DNA from: JACKHO01 sp041398745
GTDB taxonomy: Bacteria > Planctomycetota > Planctomycetia > Planctomycetales > Planctomycetaceae
Assembly (NCBI GenBank): GCA_041398745.1
Contig: JAWKUB010000005.1
Span: 186,001-250,000 of the forward strand
Reading direction: 5' to 3'
Length of the DNA: 64,000 nucleotides
The stretch's first letter is position 1. Every line of letters begins with the position of its first letter. Positions 35,901 to 47,181 of this stretch are shown here, in pieces. Made by a program: the position numbers and the translations under genes. The notes beneath the pieces are model-generated. The model searched no databases and was not told the origin of the DNA. It worked only from the letters and a program-made list of their open reading frames with translations.

Positions 35901-36923
35901 ATGACCGCTCCGGAAAAACAACCGCACGAACTCCGTAAAGATCCCATTGTCGGTCGTTGGGTGATTATTGCTCCAAATCGACTCAGTCGGCCACAAACGG
36001 TGCAAGACTGTCCCGATCATGCGGAAGGGAGTTTCGACCCGTTCCTCGAGGGGAACGAAGATACAACCACCGACGAAATTCTGGCATATCGTAACCATGG
36101 CTCCGCTCCGAACGGTCCTGGATGGCGTGTGCGAGTCATCCCCAACAAGTTTCCCGCAGTCCGAGTCGAGTGGGAACAGGTGAAACGTGGCGATGGCATG
36201 TACGACAAAATGTCGGCCGTTGGTGCCCACGAAGTCATTATTGAGTGTCCGCATCGCGAAACCAATATGTCGCGACTTTCGGTCGACAATATCCGCGAAG
36301 TCTTCTGGGTCTACCGCGATCGACTGGTTGATTTGAAACGCGACCCACGACTCGTTCACGCCCTGATTTTCAAGAACAAGGGAGCCCTCGCCGGAGCCTC
36401 GCTCGACCACAGCCACTCACAACTCATGGTCAGCCCCATTGTTCCCATTGCCATCAAGGAAGAACTGGAAGGGGCCGATCATTATTTCCGTTATCGAGGC
36501 CGCAGTATTTTCGATGACATGATTCAGCAGGAACTGGCCGCTGAATCGCGCGTTGTATTGGAGACGGAACAATTCCTCGTCTTCTGTCCATTCGCGAGCC
36601 GCTTCCCGTTCGAAACCTGGATTGTGCCGAAACATCAGTCCAGCCATTACGAAAACATTACGCGGAACATGATTGAAGAACTCGGTACGGTCATGAAGAG
36701 AACGCTTCAAATGCTGGAAGTCGCTTTGGATGATCCGCCGTACAACTTTGTGCTGCACACGGCTCCGTTCGACAGTCAGCCGTTGCCACATTTCCGATGG
36801 CACATCGAACTCTTCCCGCGAATCAACCGCGTGGCCGGATTCGAATGGGGAAGCGGTTTCTACATCAACCCCGTGCCGCCAGAAGATGCTGCCGATTTCC
36901 TGCGCAAGACGGACATTGAATAG
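35901..36923 (+). CDS. galT: Galactose-1-phosphate uridylyltransferase-like protein
   Basis: A 340-aa protein of the HIT superfamily; GalT transfers UMP between UDP-glucose and galactose-1-phosphate. The ATG at 35901 has AAGGAA six bases upstream. The catalytic segment is DHSHSQ (170-174 region, nucleophile H172), and H118 in ECPHRE and the C-terminal HFRWHIELFPR are in place. The zinc-binding CPFCPGNE of typical GalT is replaced by FDPFLEGNE, with D46 and L49 where the cysteines should be. Other active-site features are retained, so activity is plausible with weak or no zinc at that site. A close relative with another nucleotide-sugar substrate is possible. Confidence 0.88.
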   Translation: MTAPEKQPHELRKDPIVGRWVIIAPNRLSRPQTVQDCPDHAEGSFDPFLEGNEDTTTDEILAYRNHGSAPNGPGWRVRVIPNKFPAVRVEWEQVKRGDGMYDKMSAVGAHEVIIECPHRETNMSRLSVDNIREVFWVYRDRLVDLKRDPRLVHALIFKNKGALAGASLDHSHSQLMVSPIVPIAIKEELEGADHYFRYRGRSIFDDMIQQELAAESRVVLETEQFLVFCPFASRFPFETWIVPKHQSSHYENITRNMIEELGTVMKRTLQMLEVALDDPPYNFVLHTAPFDSQPLPHFRWHIELFPRINRVAGFEWGSGFYINPVPPEDAADFLRKTDIE

Positions 36924-37088
36924 ACGCCGGAATTCGCTTCGTAGCGGTGAGGTAAGTCAGCGACAACAAAATCTGCCCGTTTCCGCGTCATCAAGGCCTG
37001 GAAGTGGAACTCATGGTCGAACTTCTGTGTCCAGATTCGTAGAATACGGGGCGAATTATTTCCCTCTCTGGCACATTTCACTCGATTC

Positions 37089-38315
37089 ATGTCTGTCGAC
37101 ACGGCGCAACCTGATCTCCCCTCCGATGCCGACCCCGAATTGGTTGAGCGTCAGTTCGCTGTGTTGTTCGAGTCGCCCAACCCGCTGGTTCTGGAAAGTG
37201 GCGAAACATTTGGCCCAATTCGTGTCGCGTATCAGACATACGGAACACTTTCGCCGAACCGCGATAACGTCATCTTCATTTGCCATGCCTTGACGGGCGA
37301 TGCCCACGTCGCAGGCCGACGCAATCCCGAAGACCGCAAACCGGGCTGGTGGGACGCCTTTGTTGGGCCAGGCAAAGGGATCGATACCAATCAGTTCTTT
37401 GTGGTCTGTGCGAATGTGTTTGGCGGCTGTCAGGGAACAACTGGTCCCAGTTCCGTCGACATGGAAACGGGAATCCCATTCGGTCCCGATTTTCCATTCA
37501 TTACTGTGGCGGACATCGTCAAGGTCCACCACGAGTTGCTAAGACATCTCGGCGTCGAGAAGGTCCATGCGCTCGTCGGCGGAAGCCTCGGTGGGATGCA
37601 GGTCCTTGAATGGGTGGCTCGCTATCCCAATCAGGTTGGGGCCGCAGTGGTGCTGGCGAGTGGTGCCAAACTCAACGCACAGGGAATTGCCTTCAACGCC
37701 GTGGGACGCCGTGCCATATTCATGGACCCACTCTTCCGCGAGGGTCGGTACTACGACGAAACGGTAAAGCCCCGCTTCGGCCTGGCACTCGCCCGGATGG
37801 TGGCTCACATCACCTATTTGTCCGAGCAGTCCATCGAAATGAAGTTCGGCCGTCGGCTCCAGAACAGCGACAACTTTGCCTACGACCTCAGCAAAGAAAC
37901 CGAATTTCAAATTGAGTCGTACTTGCACTATCAGGGAAAGCGGTTCGTCGAGCGGTTCGATGCGAACAGTTACATCGCATTGACGCGGGCGATGGACTAC
38001 TTCAACCTCGCGGAGACTCACGGCGGGCTGACCGCGGCCCTGTCACGAACGAAAGCGCGATTCCTCGTTGTTTCTTACACGACAGACTGGCTGTTCCCGA
38101 CCTCACAAAGCCGCGAAATTGTCCGGGCATTGGCGGAAACCGGGCGGCACGTGACATTTACGGAATTGGACAGTCCCTTCGGGCACGACGCGTTTCTCAT
38201 CGAATCGGAATTACCCAGATTAGAAAGCATTGTTCGCCCATTCCTTGATCGGGCCTATCGGGACAGCCACAAAGCGGCGCGTGGCGCGTCAGCCCTATCA
38301 CCTCCGAACAGTTGA
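37089..38315 (+). CDS. metX: Homoserine O-acetyltransferase
   Basis: A 408-aa alpha/beta hydrolase enzyme that acylates L-homoserine in methionine synthesis. The nucleophile is S166 in GGSLGGMQ, the oxyanion region ICHALTG is at residues 64-70, and the triad is completed by D in TTDWLF and H in FGHDAF. The phrase TTGPSSVDMETG is close to acetyl-CoA-using members, but succinyl transfer cannot be excluded by sequence alone. metW is not adjacent. The C-terminal tail beyond the triad is slightly long. Confidence 0.95.
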   Translation: MSVDTAQPDLPSDADPELVERQFAVLFESPNPLVLESGETFGPIRVAYQTYGTLSPNRDNVIFICHALTGDAHVAGRRNPEDRKPGWWDAFVGPGKGIDTNQFFVVCANVFGGCQGTTGPSSVDMETGIPFGPDFPFITVADIVKVHHELLRHLGVEKVHALVGGSLGGMQVLEWVARYPNQVGAAVVLASGAKLNAQGIAFNAVGRRAIFMDPLFREGRYYDETVKPRFGLALARMVAHITYLSEQSIEMKFGRRLQNSDNFAYDLSKETEFQIESYLHYQGKRFVERFDANSYIALTRAMDYFNLAETHGGLTAALSRTKARFLVVSYTTDWLFPTSQSREIVRALAETGRHVTFTELDSPFGHDAFLIESELPRLESIVRPFLDRAYRDSHKAARGASALSPPNS

Positions 38316-38412
38316 TTTTCCAGCACAAACTGCCGTTCTCACGCAGCACCAGGGTGGAGGAGTGGGAGTCACGTTGCGGCAAAAAGGCTAAAGAACTTAA
38401 GAGAACTTTCGA

Positions 38413-38853
38413 ATGCGCGACCGTTTTTCATCAGGCATGCCTCTGGCTTGGTGGCACCGAGTGCTGCTGGCCTTATGGAGTTTGTTCCTGATTGCCGGTT
38501 TCGCGTTTGCCTTCTCGCTGGTGCCCGACCAACGTGGATTCGGAACCCATCAGCAGTTGGGACTTCCTCCGTGTTCGTTTCGCACAATGTTTGGCATTTT
38601 CTGTCCGACGTGTGGGGGAACCACCTGCTTTTCGCACTTCGTGCGTGGGCAATGGTGGCTTGCCATTAAGGCGAATCCGGCGGTGTTCCTGTTGGCTCTG
38701 TTTTGCGCGGCCATGATCCCCTGGTCATGGATTTCGATTGTGAAAAAACGTGCTGTCGGATTTGATGACCCAGCCACCTATGTTGCCTGGGGTTTGATTG
38801 TGTTTTGTGCTCTCGCCCTCCTCCAATGGGGATGGCGTCTGGCACTGACATGA
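38413..38853 (+). CDS. DUF2752 membrane protein
   Basis: A 146-aa membrane protein with three hydrophobic segments (about residues 20-38, 92-112 and 122-142). The DUF2752 signature FCPTCGGTTCFSHFVRGQW is present (38598-38654). The family is often found near cell-envelope genes and its role is not known. The upstream gene is metX and the downstream genes are lipoproteins. An AAGAGAA purine stretch precedes the ATG. Confidence 0.85.
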   Translation: MRDRFSSGMPLAWWHRVLLALWSLFLIAGFAFAFSLVPDQRGFGTHQQLGLPPCSFRTMFGIFCPTCGGTTCFSHFVRGQWWLAIKANPAVFLLALFCAAMIPWSWISIVKKRAVGFDDPATYVAWGLIVFCALALLQWGWRLALT

Positions 38854-38931
38854 GAGCCCCGAAGGACAAGTGCTGGAGTCGAATTCTGCGACGAAGTTTC
38901 CTGTCCTTCAGTCCCCCCATCCTGGTCTCCC

Positions 38932-39636
38932 ATGTCGGCTCCCCTCGGAAATGGATTTCCGCAGCGGCCAATTCGTGTTGCCGCCCTGGCCACGTTTGGG
39001 CTCCTGCTGCTGTTGGTGACGGCCTCTGGATGCGTCAACACTCTGGCGCTCGCGAGCAAAGTGTTTATGGGTGATCCCAAACAACCATCCGCGTTTCGGT
39101 CGGTCACTGGAGAGTCGCTCGAAGATTCTGAGAAGACAGTTCTCCTTTATTGTTCCGCTCCGCTGATCATCTCCGACGAGTACGGTTCACTCTCTGCTGA
39201 TTTGCAGGAGGAACTCATTCAGCGGATGAAACGTCACAAAGTGAATGTGCTTCCCCCCGACGCCGGTACTAATGTCATCGACCGCATTGGACGGTTCGAC
39301 GCCGATGCCATTGGCCAGGAACTCACCAACGTCGACTACATTATGCATGTGAAACTCGATGGTTTCACGCTCACGGAACCGAACAGTCCCGACCTCCGTC
39401 GCAGCCGCGCACAGGGACAAATTACTGGATATGTCATCGAAAAAGATGAAGAAGGAAACCGTACCGTAATTCAGCTTTTCGAACACAACTTTGGGACTGA
39501 GTATCCAGTGAGTCATCCCGTACCGACCGAACAAATGTCGGAAAATGTGTTCCGGCGACGCTCCGTCGATTTCCTCGCCGACAGTCTGGGCGCCACGTTT
39601 TATGACGTGCGTCTGGCTGACCTGTATGCCCGCTAA
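38932..39636 (+). CDS. Lipoprotein, first of a tandem related pair
   Basis: A 234-aa protein with a lipoprotein signal: a hydrophobic stretch LATFGLLLLLVTASGC ends in a lipobox (TASGC, C34). The mature part is a mixed alpha/beta domain with DYIMHVKLDGFTLTEPNSPD and a later phrase ENVFRRRSVDFLADSLG. This layout and the phrase LTEPNS are shared with the next gene, so the two look like diverged duplicates. Only 30 bases separate their coding regions. An inner- or outer-membrane role is inferred from the lipobox; function unknown. Confidence 0.85.
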   Translation: MSAPLGNGFPQRPIRVAALATFGLLLLLVTASGCVNTLALASKVFMGDPKQPSAFRSVTGESLEDSEKTVLLYCSAPLIISDEYGSLSADLQEELIQRMKRHKVNVLPPDAGTNVIDRIGRFDADAIGQELTNVDYIMHVKLDGFTLTEPNSPDLRRSRAQGQITGYVIEKDEEGNRTVIQLFEHNFGTEYPVSHPVPTEQMSENVFRRRSVDFLADSLGATFYDVRLADLYAR

Positions 39637-39666
39637 TTCCTCCTGCAATTGATTCAGGAAAGTCAT

Positions 39667-40359
39667 ATGTCGTCCCTCGTACCCCGAATCGTCAGTCGCC
39701 AGCGAATGCTGCTGCTCATGTGTCTGTTTGGCCTGAGCTGCGGATTGTCGCTGACAGGATGCTCACAATTCGTGGTGATCAACTACCTGCTGCATGGACC
39801 GCCAACAGTCGAACCCGATTTCGATGCCGAGACTGGCTTGTCGATGAGCAATCCTGGCGTGACTGTGGCTGTGGTCTGCTTCGCACCGAAAGAACTGCAG
39901 TGGGAGTCGCCGGATATCGATGAGCAAATCGCCGGCATGGTGGCGCGTCAAATGGGACAGAACCACATCAAAGTCATTGAACCTGAATTTGTTCGGGCCT
40001 GGGTCGACGAAAACCCCGACTGGGAAAAGGCCGAAGAAATTGGCAAGCGCTTCCAGACAAATTACGTCGTAGAAATCGAACTCGCTGAGTATTCGCTGTA
40101 CGAACCGAACAGCACCACGTTGTTCCGCGGTCGCACCGAGGCATATGTGCACGTCGTCGAAATGGATGAAAGTTTCGAATTCGGCGAACGGATTTTCACC
40201 AAGGAAATCAATTTCGAATTCCCCACACGTGTACCGCGGTCGTCCTACGACACCTCGCATACGCAGTTCAAAAAGGAATACCTCTCACGACTCGCCGAAC
40301 GAATTGGCTACCTGTTCTACGAGCGTTTCAACGGCGACATGATTGGCTGGGCGACATAG
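39667..40359 (+). CDS. Lipoprotein, second of a tandem related pair
   Basis: The ATG at 39667 has an AGGAAAG ribosome site; the ATG at 39649 is too far upstream. A signal peptide with lipobox LTGC ends near residue 32. The central domain has FQTNYVVEIELAEYSLYEPNS, matching the same position of the first lipoprotein, and the C-terminus has YLSRLAERIGYLFYERF like that gene. The pair seems to be a tandem duplication with divergence, likely one operon. No known function. Confidence 0.85.
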   Translation: MSSLVPRIVSRQRMLLLMCLFGLSCGLSLTGCSQFVVINYLLHGPPTVEPDFDAETGLSMSNPGVTVAVVCFAPKELQWESPDIDEQIAGMVARQMGQNHIKVIEPEFVRAWVDENPDWEKAEEIGKRFQTNYVVEIELAEYSLYEPNSTTLFRGRTEAYVHVVEMDESFEFGERIFTKEINFEFPTRVPRSSYDTSHTQFKKEYLSRLAERIGYLFYERFNGDMIGWAT

Positions 40360-40394
40360 TGCAACTCACCCTCAAACGTCACTGTCGAAGCCGA

Positions 40395-42476
<2,082 letters not shown>

Positions 42477-42766
42477 GGTGATGGCAAGCTGAGCTGCGGG
42501 AAACGAACCTTTCCCGCAATCTGAACGGGACGAGTACCGGGTCAGGAAACTTCTCCTGAGAGCCGGGAACGCGGAATTGTAGCGAGCGGGGTGAGCGAAG
42601 TTGAGGGAGCGCTGCGGTTGGTCAAATCGGGAATCTTGAGTCCATCTTGACCCAAATGGAATTTTTGGCGAAATTCCCGGTCCTCGCTGACCGGCGATCT
42701 TCGCCGGTTCGCAAAACTCCCTTCAAAGTCCAATCCAATTTCCCCTCAACGCGACAAGGAAGTCTC

Positions 42767-43885
42767 GTGACCTTGCCCCTACTCTTGACGTTGGCAGCGG
42801 CGCTGCCCGTGGCCGAGGAATCCAGCTCCCCATTCGACGCTGCACTCTCCTACCAGAATCCCTGGGTTGTGCGGGCACAAAGCCCCGACGCCAGCGGGGG
42901 AACCGTAATTTCCGATCCGTCGATCATGACCGATCCAAACGGCGTCACGACGTTCTATCAGCAGACACCCATGGGGACGGACCCGTTCGCGCAGTCCTAT
43001 CCTGGTCCCATGACTGGTGATCCCTGGGCCAACGGCGGCGTGATGCCGTATGCCACGCCGAACCCGGCGTACGGTGTTAATGGTCCGCAGCCTCATCAAT
43101 TTGGCGTGAAGAATTCCGTCGATTTCGGATTTCTTCCCAGCGGTAGTGCAAAGACGCCAGGGGCGGGTGGAGTAAACATTTTTGCTGTCGATATTGAGTC
43201 GCGACTGACTCAACCCATTGGCGCCGCCTGGATTTTCCAAATGGCTCCGCAAGCAGGCTATCGCTCCATTGAAGGGCCCAACTCGACATTGGGAGCAACC
43301 AATTTGCCCGGTGCAGCCTGGCGATTGGGAGCAGACTTTGTGCTGCAATCACCATCGATGGGCGGGTGGAGCTTCGAATACGCGTTTAACCCTGCTTTGG
43401 CGACCGACTTTGATCATATGTCTGGCGACGCCGTGATGTACGACGGACGTGCGGTTGCCTACTGGACCGTCGGGCCACGCGTAACGTGGGTGCTCGGAGC
43501 CCAGTACTGGGATCGCGTCGATGACATTGTCGTACCTTATGCCGGGGTAATCTGGACGCCAAATCAGCTTTGGGAGTGGCAGCTGGTCTTCCCGAAACCA
43601 CGGGTCAGTGTCTTCCTGGGAACTCCTATGGGAGTGGCAACCTGGATGTACGCGTCCGCAGAATACCATGTTGAAGCCTACGAACTGCGCGATGCCGTCG
43701 TCGGCAACGCACGGCGAGTGCAGTTCGAAGACTGGCGTGTCATGGGCGGATTCCGCTGGGACACTGGTTGGGTGCAGAGTTTCATCGAAGCTGGCTATGT
43801 CTTTGAGCGAAACATCGAAGAACAAGGTGGCACGAAATACGGCGTCGGCGACGGATTCATCGGACGCGTCGGATTCCGCTTCTAG
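42767..43885 (+). CDS. Predicted outer-membrane protein
   Basis: A 372-aa protein from GTG 42767, which has AAGGAAG five bases upstream and opens into a signal peptide (TLPLLLTLAAALPVAEE). The earlier ATG at 42647 would put a basic 40-residue stretch before it. After a low-complexity region (about 35-120) the C-terminal part is rich in aromatic strands (for example YRSIEGPNSTLGAT and WMYASAEYHVEAYE) and ends in a C-terminal phenylalanine (IGRVGFRF), typical of outer-membrane barrels. No family name is certain. Confidence 0.78.
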   Translation: MTLPLLLTLAAALPVAEESSSPFDAALSYQNPWVVRAQSPDASGGTVISDPSIMTDPNGVTTFYQQTPMGTDPFAQSYPGPMTGDPWANGGVMPYATPNPAYGVNGPQPHQFGVKNSVDFGFLPSGSAKTPGAGGVNIFAVDIESRLTQPIGAAWIFQMAPQAGYRSIEGPNSTLGATNLPGAAWRLGADFVLQSPSMGGWSFEYAFNPALATDFDHMSGDAVMYDGRAVAYWTVGPRVTWVLGAQYWDRVDDIVVPYAGVIWTPNQLWEWQLVFPKPRVSVFLGTPMGVATWMYASAEYHVEAYELRDAVVGNARRVQFEDWRVMGGFRWDTGWVQSFIEAGYVFERNIEEQGGTKYGVGDGFIGRVGFRF

Positions 43886-44253
43886 CGCACAGTACAAAAC
43901 TTGACCAATCCGATTTCAAAGCCGTGGTGCTGCATTTTGCAGCGTCATGGCTTTCTTCTCTTCGCGATTACAGTCTCTCACGATTTGACTTTGTGACTCT
44001 CATACCGGTTATATCGCATCGATGTCGGTAGCCTGATTTGCGTTGACCTGACTGATCCGCAGCAACCACGCAACATACGGCAAAAAGCTGGCAAAAACGG
44101 CGCAAGTTGTTCGCCACCTGCGGAATTCAAAGATACAATTTCGCGACCGCAACTGCGTGTCAATGGCTTTGGAACCCGTTTCCAAACCACCCACGGCGCT
44201 TCTGAAAAGCAGCGTTTCACGTAAGTTTGTGCTCCAGTTGTCGGTGAGTTCCG
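43886..44253. terminator. Gap containing a long hairpin terminator (43918-43960)
   Basis: AAAGCCGTG (43918-43926) pairs with CATGGCTTT (43946-43954) with one mismatch, and an inner hairpin GCTGCA/TGCAGC sits in the loop. A T-rich tail follows, consistent with intrinsic termination of the upstream gene. The rest of the 368-bp gap shows no gene. Confidence 0.7.
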
Positions 44254-45111
44254 ATGTCTTGCCTTGTAAATATGCCGTTCGAAGTGCCGCTCGAAATCAC
44301 CTCAGAACCGTATTCAAAGGAATGGTACGCCTCACTGCGCGCCATTCTTGGCCCCGGTGCATGTCAACAACTCGGGATTTATGCGATTCCAGAGGACTTT
44401 CTGCTCTCGGTGGTCATTCCGGTCTACAACGAGCGGACGACGCTCCCCAAACTGCTGGACCGCGTCCGAGAAGTGCCCATTCGAAAAGAAATCATTCTGA
44501 TTGACGACTGCAGTCAGGACGGCACGACCGATTTGCTGAAAGAGTATGGGACTCGTGAATGGGGCGATCCCATGAACGACATTCGCGTGCTGTTCCACGA
44601 CAAGAATCAGGGAAAAGGGGCCGCCGTTCGAACCGGATTCGCCCAGACCAAAGGCGATGCCGTCATTATTCAGGATGCGGACCTGGAATATGACCCCGCC
44701 GAAATCCCCCGTCTGCTGCAACCCATTGTCGAGGGGCGGGCCGACGTGGTTTATGGCAGCCGTTTCCTCGGTGATCAACCACACCGAGTGCTGTACTTCT
44801 GGCACTACCTCGGAAACAAGTTTCTGACACTGCTGTCTAATGCGTTCACCAACCTGAACCTGACAGATATGGAAACCTGTTACAAACTGTTCAATCGCAG
44901 AATCATCGACGCCATAACGCCAAAGTTGTGTCAGAATCGGTTCGGAATTGAACCGGAAATGACGGCACGCATTTCAAAAATCAAAGAGTGCCGCATCTTT
45001 GAGATGTCCATCAGCTACAACGGTCGCACGTACGCCCAAGGCAAGAAAATTGGCATCAAGGATGGCTTCCAAGCCTTGTACTGCATTATTCGCTACGGCT
45101 TGTTTTCCTAG
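44254..45111 (+). CDS. Family 2 glycosyltransferase (DPM1-like)
   Basis: A 285-aa GT2 with one catalytic domain. SVVIPVYNE lies at residues 52-60, then DDCSQDGT, the metal/nucleotide site QDADLEYDP, and a MDETC-like MDxxT region (TDMETCYKLFN). Such proteins transfer hexoses to polyprenyl phosphate or to envelope glycans. No C-terminal membrane helices are present, so the acceptor lipid link is uncertain. The N-terminal 50 residues are an unusual lead-in. The last 26 bases overlap the end of the convergent CBS gene. Confidence 0.88.
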   Translation: MSCLVNMPFEVPLEITSEPYSKEWYASLRAILGPGACQQLGIYAIPEDFLLSVVIPVYNERTTLPKLLDRVREVPIRKEIILIDDCSQDGTTDLLKEYGTREWGDPMNDIRVLFHDKNQGKGAAVRTGFAQTKGDAVIIQDADLEYDPAEIPRLLQPIVEGRADVVYGSRFLGDQPHRVLYFWHYLGNKFLTLLSNAFTNLNLTDMETCYKLFNRRIIDAITPKLCQNRFGIEPEMTARISKIKECRIFEMSISYNGRTYAQGKKIGIKDGFQALYCIIRYGLFS

Positions 45112-45556
45112 CGGCGCGAAATTGCGAAAAGGCCAGGAACTGAGGACGGGGAACTTGCCAACGCGTCTGCGGGATGCGTAATTCCGGGGCCATCAAATGC
45201 CTCAAGACGACGCGACGGGTAACCACGCCTAGCACTCTCTTTTCGGACACGACCGGCAAGCTTCGATGCACATTGAGCCGCAGCAATTGCGCTGCTTGAA
45301 CGAGTGTGTCTTCGGGACGAAGAACGTACGAAACCGTCGTCGCCCTTGAAGCAACCGTCAATTCTTCGAATGGCTCGGAAAGCTGAGTTCGCAGCAGGAC
45401 GTAGTCCGGGAGCACTCCAATGAGGTGGTCTTGTTCATCCACCACGAAAAGTTCTGGCACCTTGAACTTGAGCAGAATGCGGGCGGCATTAGCGAGAGCA
45501 ATATCGCTACGAACACGAAGTACGTCCCGAATCATGACCTGCTCAACATTCACCAT
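45086..45556 (-). CDS. CBS-domain pair protein
   Basis: A 156-aa protein made of two CBS domains (about residues 7-60 and 76-127), each with a helix-strand-strand pattern such as VPELFVVDEQDHLIGVLPD and RSLPVVSEKRVLGVVTRR. CBS pairs bind adenine nucleotides as an energy or redox signal. The ATG at 45556 has a GGGAG ribosome site; the TTG at 45568 is less likely. A basic tail of about 30 residues follows. It is convergent with the GT2 gene and overlaps it by 26 bases. Confidence 0.86.
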   Translation of the reverse strand: MVNVEQVMIRDVLRVRSDIALANAARILLKFKVPELFVVDEQDHLIGVLPDYVLLRTQLSEPFEELTVASRATTVSYVLRPEDTLVQAAQLLRLNVHRSLPVVSEKRVLGVVTRRVVLRHLMAPELRIPQTRWQVPRPQFLAFSQFRAARKTSRSE

Positions 45557-45891
45557 GGCCGCTCCCAATGCGCCCCAAATGTGTCAACAGGTGAGGCATC
45601 GGCAATGATTTATCTATGTCGCAAGGTGTTTTTCATGTCCGCCACAGAATCCCTCAATTACTTCCAAGAATGATTGGAGATTCAGTTTGACCAGAACTGA
45701 ATTGGCAAGATCTTCCCGGCCTCACCATTCTACGCAATCAGTACATCACGAACCCGCCAACTCGTGCAGGATCGATACGATTCCGACATCCGATATCGAA
45801 AGACAGTGAATTGTTCTCGCGGAATGACAGCATGCCGGGGAACCACTTCACACTTGGGTGCTCTGCTGTCTCTCAACCGAATTATGAAGCC
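45557..45891. other. Gap of 335 bp with no gene seen
   Basis: It contains the upstream sides of the CBS gene (minus) and of the exported protein (plus). No hairpin or gene was supported. Confidence 0.5.
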
Positions 45892-46884
45892 ATGAACCTT
45901 CACACCACCCGCTTTCCCGGGCTTTGGAAGTTTGTCCTGCTCCTCTCGACCCCCGTATTTGCATTCTCGTCGTTGAGCTATGGCCAGGTCGTTCCGGGGA
46001 CAGGAGAAGTCATCGTCACCGACGACTTCGAAGATTCCTCCTGGGATTTCAACATGAACTGGCCCAAGAGTAGTAAGGAAGAGGACGAGCAGGTTCGGTA
46101 TCCATTGGGACGGAGTACGAACGGAATGTGGACGGAAGGTCCAAAGCGCGGTTTCCCCGACACTGTGAAATGGGTGGAAACACCAGCTGGCGGACTGAGC
46201 GGAAGTAACGGCGCCCTGTACATGCGCAGCCGCGACACTGGAATTCCCGGACGTCCCGGCTTCAAGCAGGCCCAGGACGACTTCGTGTTGTCTGGACGTT
46301 CGCTTTCTCCGAGCTACTACCCCAACTACACGGTTCGTGTTTACATCCCGGAGTGGGATCAATGGGAACAGCGACCGGGCGTTTCGTTCGGCATTCGCGC
46401 CGGACTGCAGGGTCCACAAACCAAAGAGCGAGAGATCGAAGGAGTTCGATTCTTCGGACGTCGCAAGAAGGTGACGACGGAAATGGAACCGTTCTACCCC
46501 GGTTACTTCCTTCAGTTCTTCCCCGAAAACCAGCCCGGCAACCCTCTAAAGAAGGCGCACGCTCTCATTCTCATTCGGGCCGATCACAATGGCCATGAAG
46601 TTGCCGGGCCACGCATTACGGAACCCGGCTGGTGGACATTCGGAATGACACTCAGTCCAGATGGACAGTGCCACTACTACGCCCACCCTGGTGTCGAAGA
46701 ATTGACGTCGGCCGATCACCTCTACTCATCGATTCCTTACACCATTCGGGCCACGGCGTTTAACACCGTGTTCTTCAACATCTGCTCGGGCGATGATGGT
46801 AGAACGTGGTCAACACCCTGGATTATCGATGATCCGAAAATCTACTACGTGAAGAGTGGCACGCTCCGCGAAGCCCGCCGCTAA
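45892..46884 (+). CDS. Hypothetical exported protein, 330 aa
   Basis: The ATG at 45892 opens into a signal peptide (about residues 1-32, WKFVLLLSTPVFAFSSLSYG). The mature protein begins with GEVIVTDDFEDSSWDFNMNWP and has beta-rich segments (YTVRVYIPEWDQWEQRP and FGMTLSPDGQCHYYAHPG), resembling a concanavalin-like or LamG-type jelly roll. I could not identify a catalytic pair. A possible terminator follows 25 bases later. Envelope or substrate-binding roles are inferences only. Confidence 0.75.
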   Translation: MNLHTTRFPGLWKFVLLLSTPVFAFSSLSYGQVVPGTGEVIVTDDFEDSSWDFNMNWPKSSKEEDEQVRYPLGRSTNGMWTEGPKRGFPDTVKWVETPAGGLSGSNGALYMRSRDTGIPGRPGFKQAQDDFVLSGRSLSPSYYPNYTVRVYIPEWDQWEQRPGVSFGIRAGLQGPQTKEREIEGVRFFGRRKKVTTEMEPFYPGYFLQFFPENQPGNPLKKAHALILIRADHNGHEVAGPRITEPGWWTFGMTLSPDGQCHYYAHPGVEELTSADHLYSSIPYTIRATAFNTVFFNICSGDDGRTWSTPWIIDDPKIYYVKSGTLREARR

Positions 46885-46909
46885 GAGCACTATTGAGTAC
46901 TGAATCCCG

Positions 46910-46949
46910 ACCCGCACCCTCGATGCAGTCCATTGGTGGTGCGGGTTTT
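46910..46949 (+). terminator. Terminator-like hairpin before tRNA-Met
   Basis: ACCCGCACC (46910-46918) pairs with GGTGCGGGT (46938-46946) and is followed by TTT. It lies 25 bases after the preceding stop codon and probably ends that transcript. Confidence 0.75.
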
Positions 46950-46995
46950 GCACTTCTGAAGACAAAAATCGACGCTGTGAACTGACACGACTGAC

Positions 46996-47023
46996 TTTAC
47001 AGTTGAACTGTCGCAGCTATCAT
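46996..47023 (+). promoter_or_regulatory. Possible sigma-70-like promoter for tRNA-Met
   Basis: TTTACA (46996-47001), a 16-base spacer and TATCAT (47018-47023) resemble -35 and -10 elements. The tRNA begins 42 bases after the -10. This is a pattern match only. Confidence 0.3.
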
Positions 47024-47065
47024 GCGGTCGTCAGCCCGGTTTCCCAACGGGCTGTTACTCCCTAT

Positions 47066-47139
47066 GGCGGGGTAGCTCAGTCGGTTAGAGCACAGGCTTC
47101 ATAAGCCTGGGGTCGCGGGTTCAAGTCCCGCCCCCGCTA
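47066..47139 (+). tRNA. tRNA-Met (anticodon CAU), elongator type
   Basis: A complete cloverleaf: acceptor GGCGGGG with CCCCGCT, D-arm GCTC/GAGC, anticodon stem CAGGC/GCCTG around loop TTCATAA with anticodon CAT at 47100-47102, and T-arm GCGGG TTCAAGT CCCGC. The anticodon stem lacks the three consecutive G:C pairs and the acceptor lacks the C1-A72 mismatch of initiator tRNA, so elongator Met is favoured over initiator; an Ile2 (lysidine) tRNA cannot be ruled out by sequence alone. CCA is not encoded. Its end is 42 bases before the next gene's start codon. Confidence 0.93.
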
Positions 47140-47181
47140 CTTTTGGGCCCTTTCGCGTTTCGAAATCGGAGGGGAATTGCC

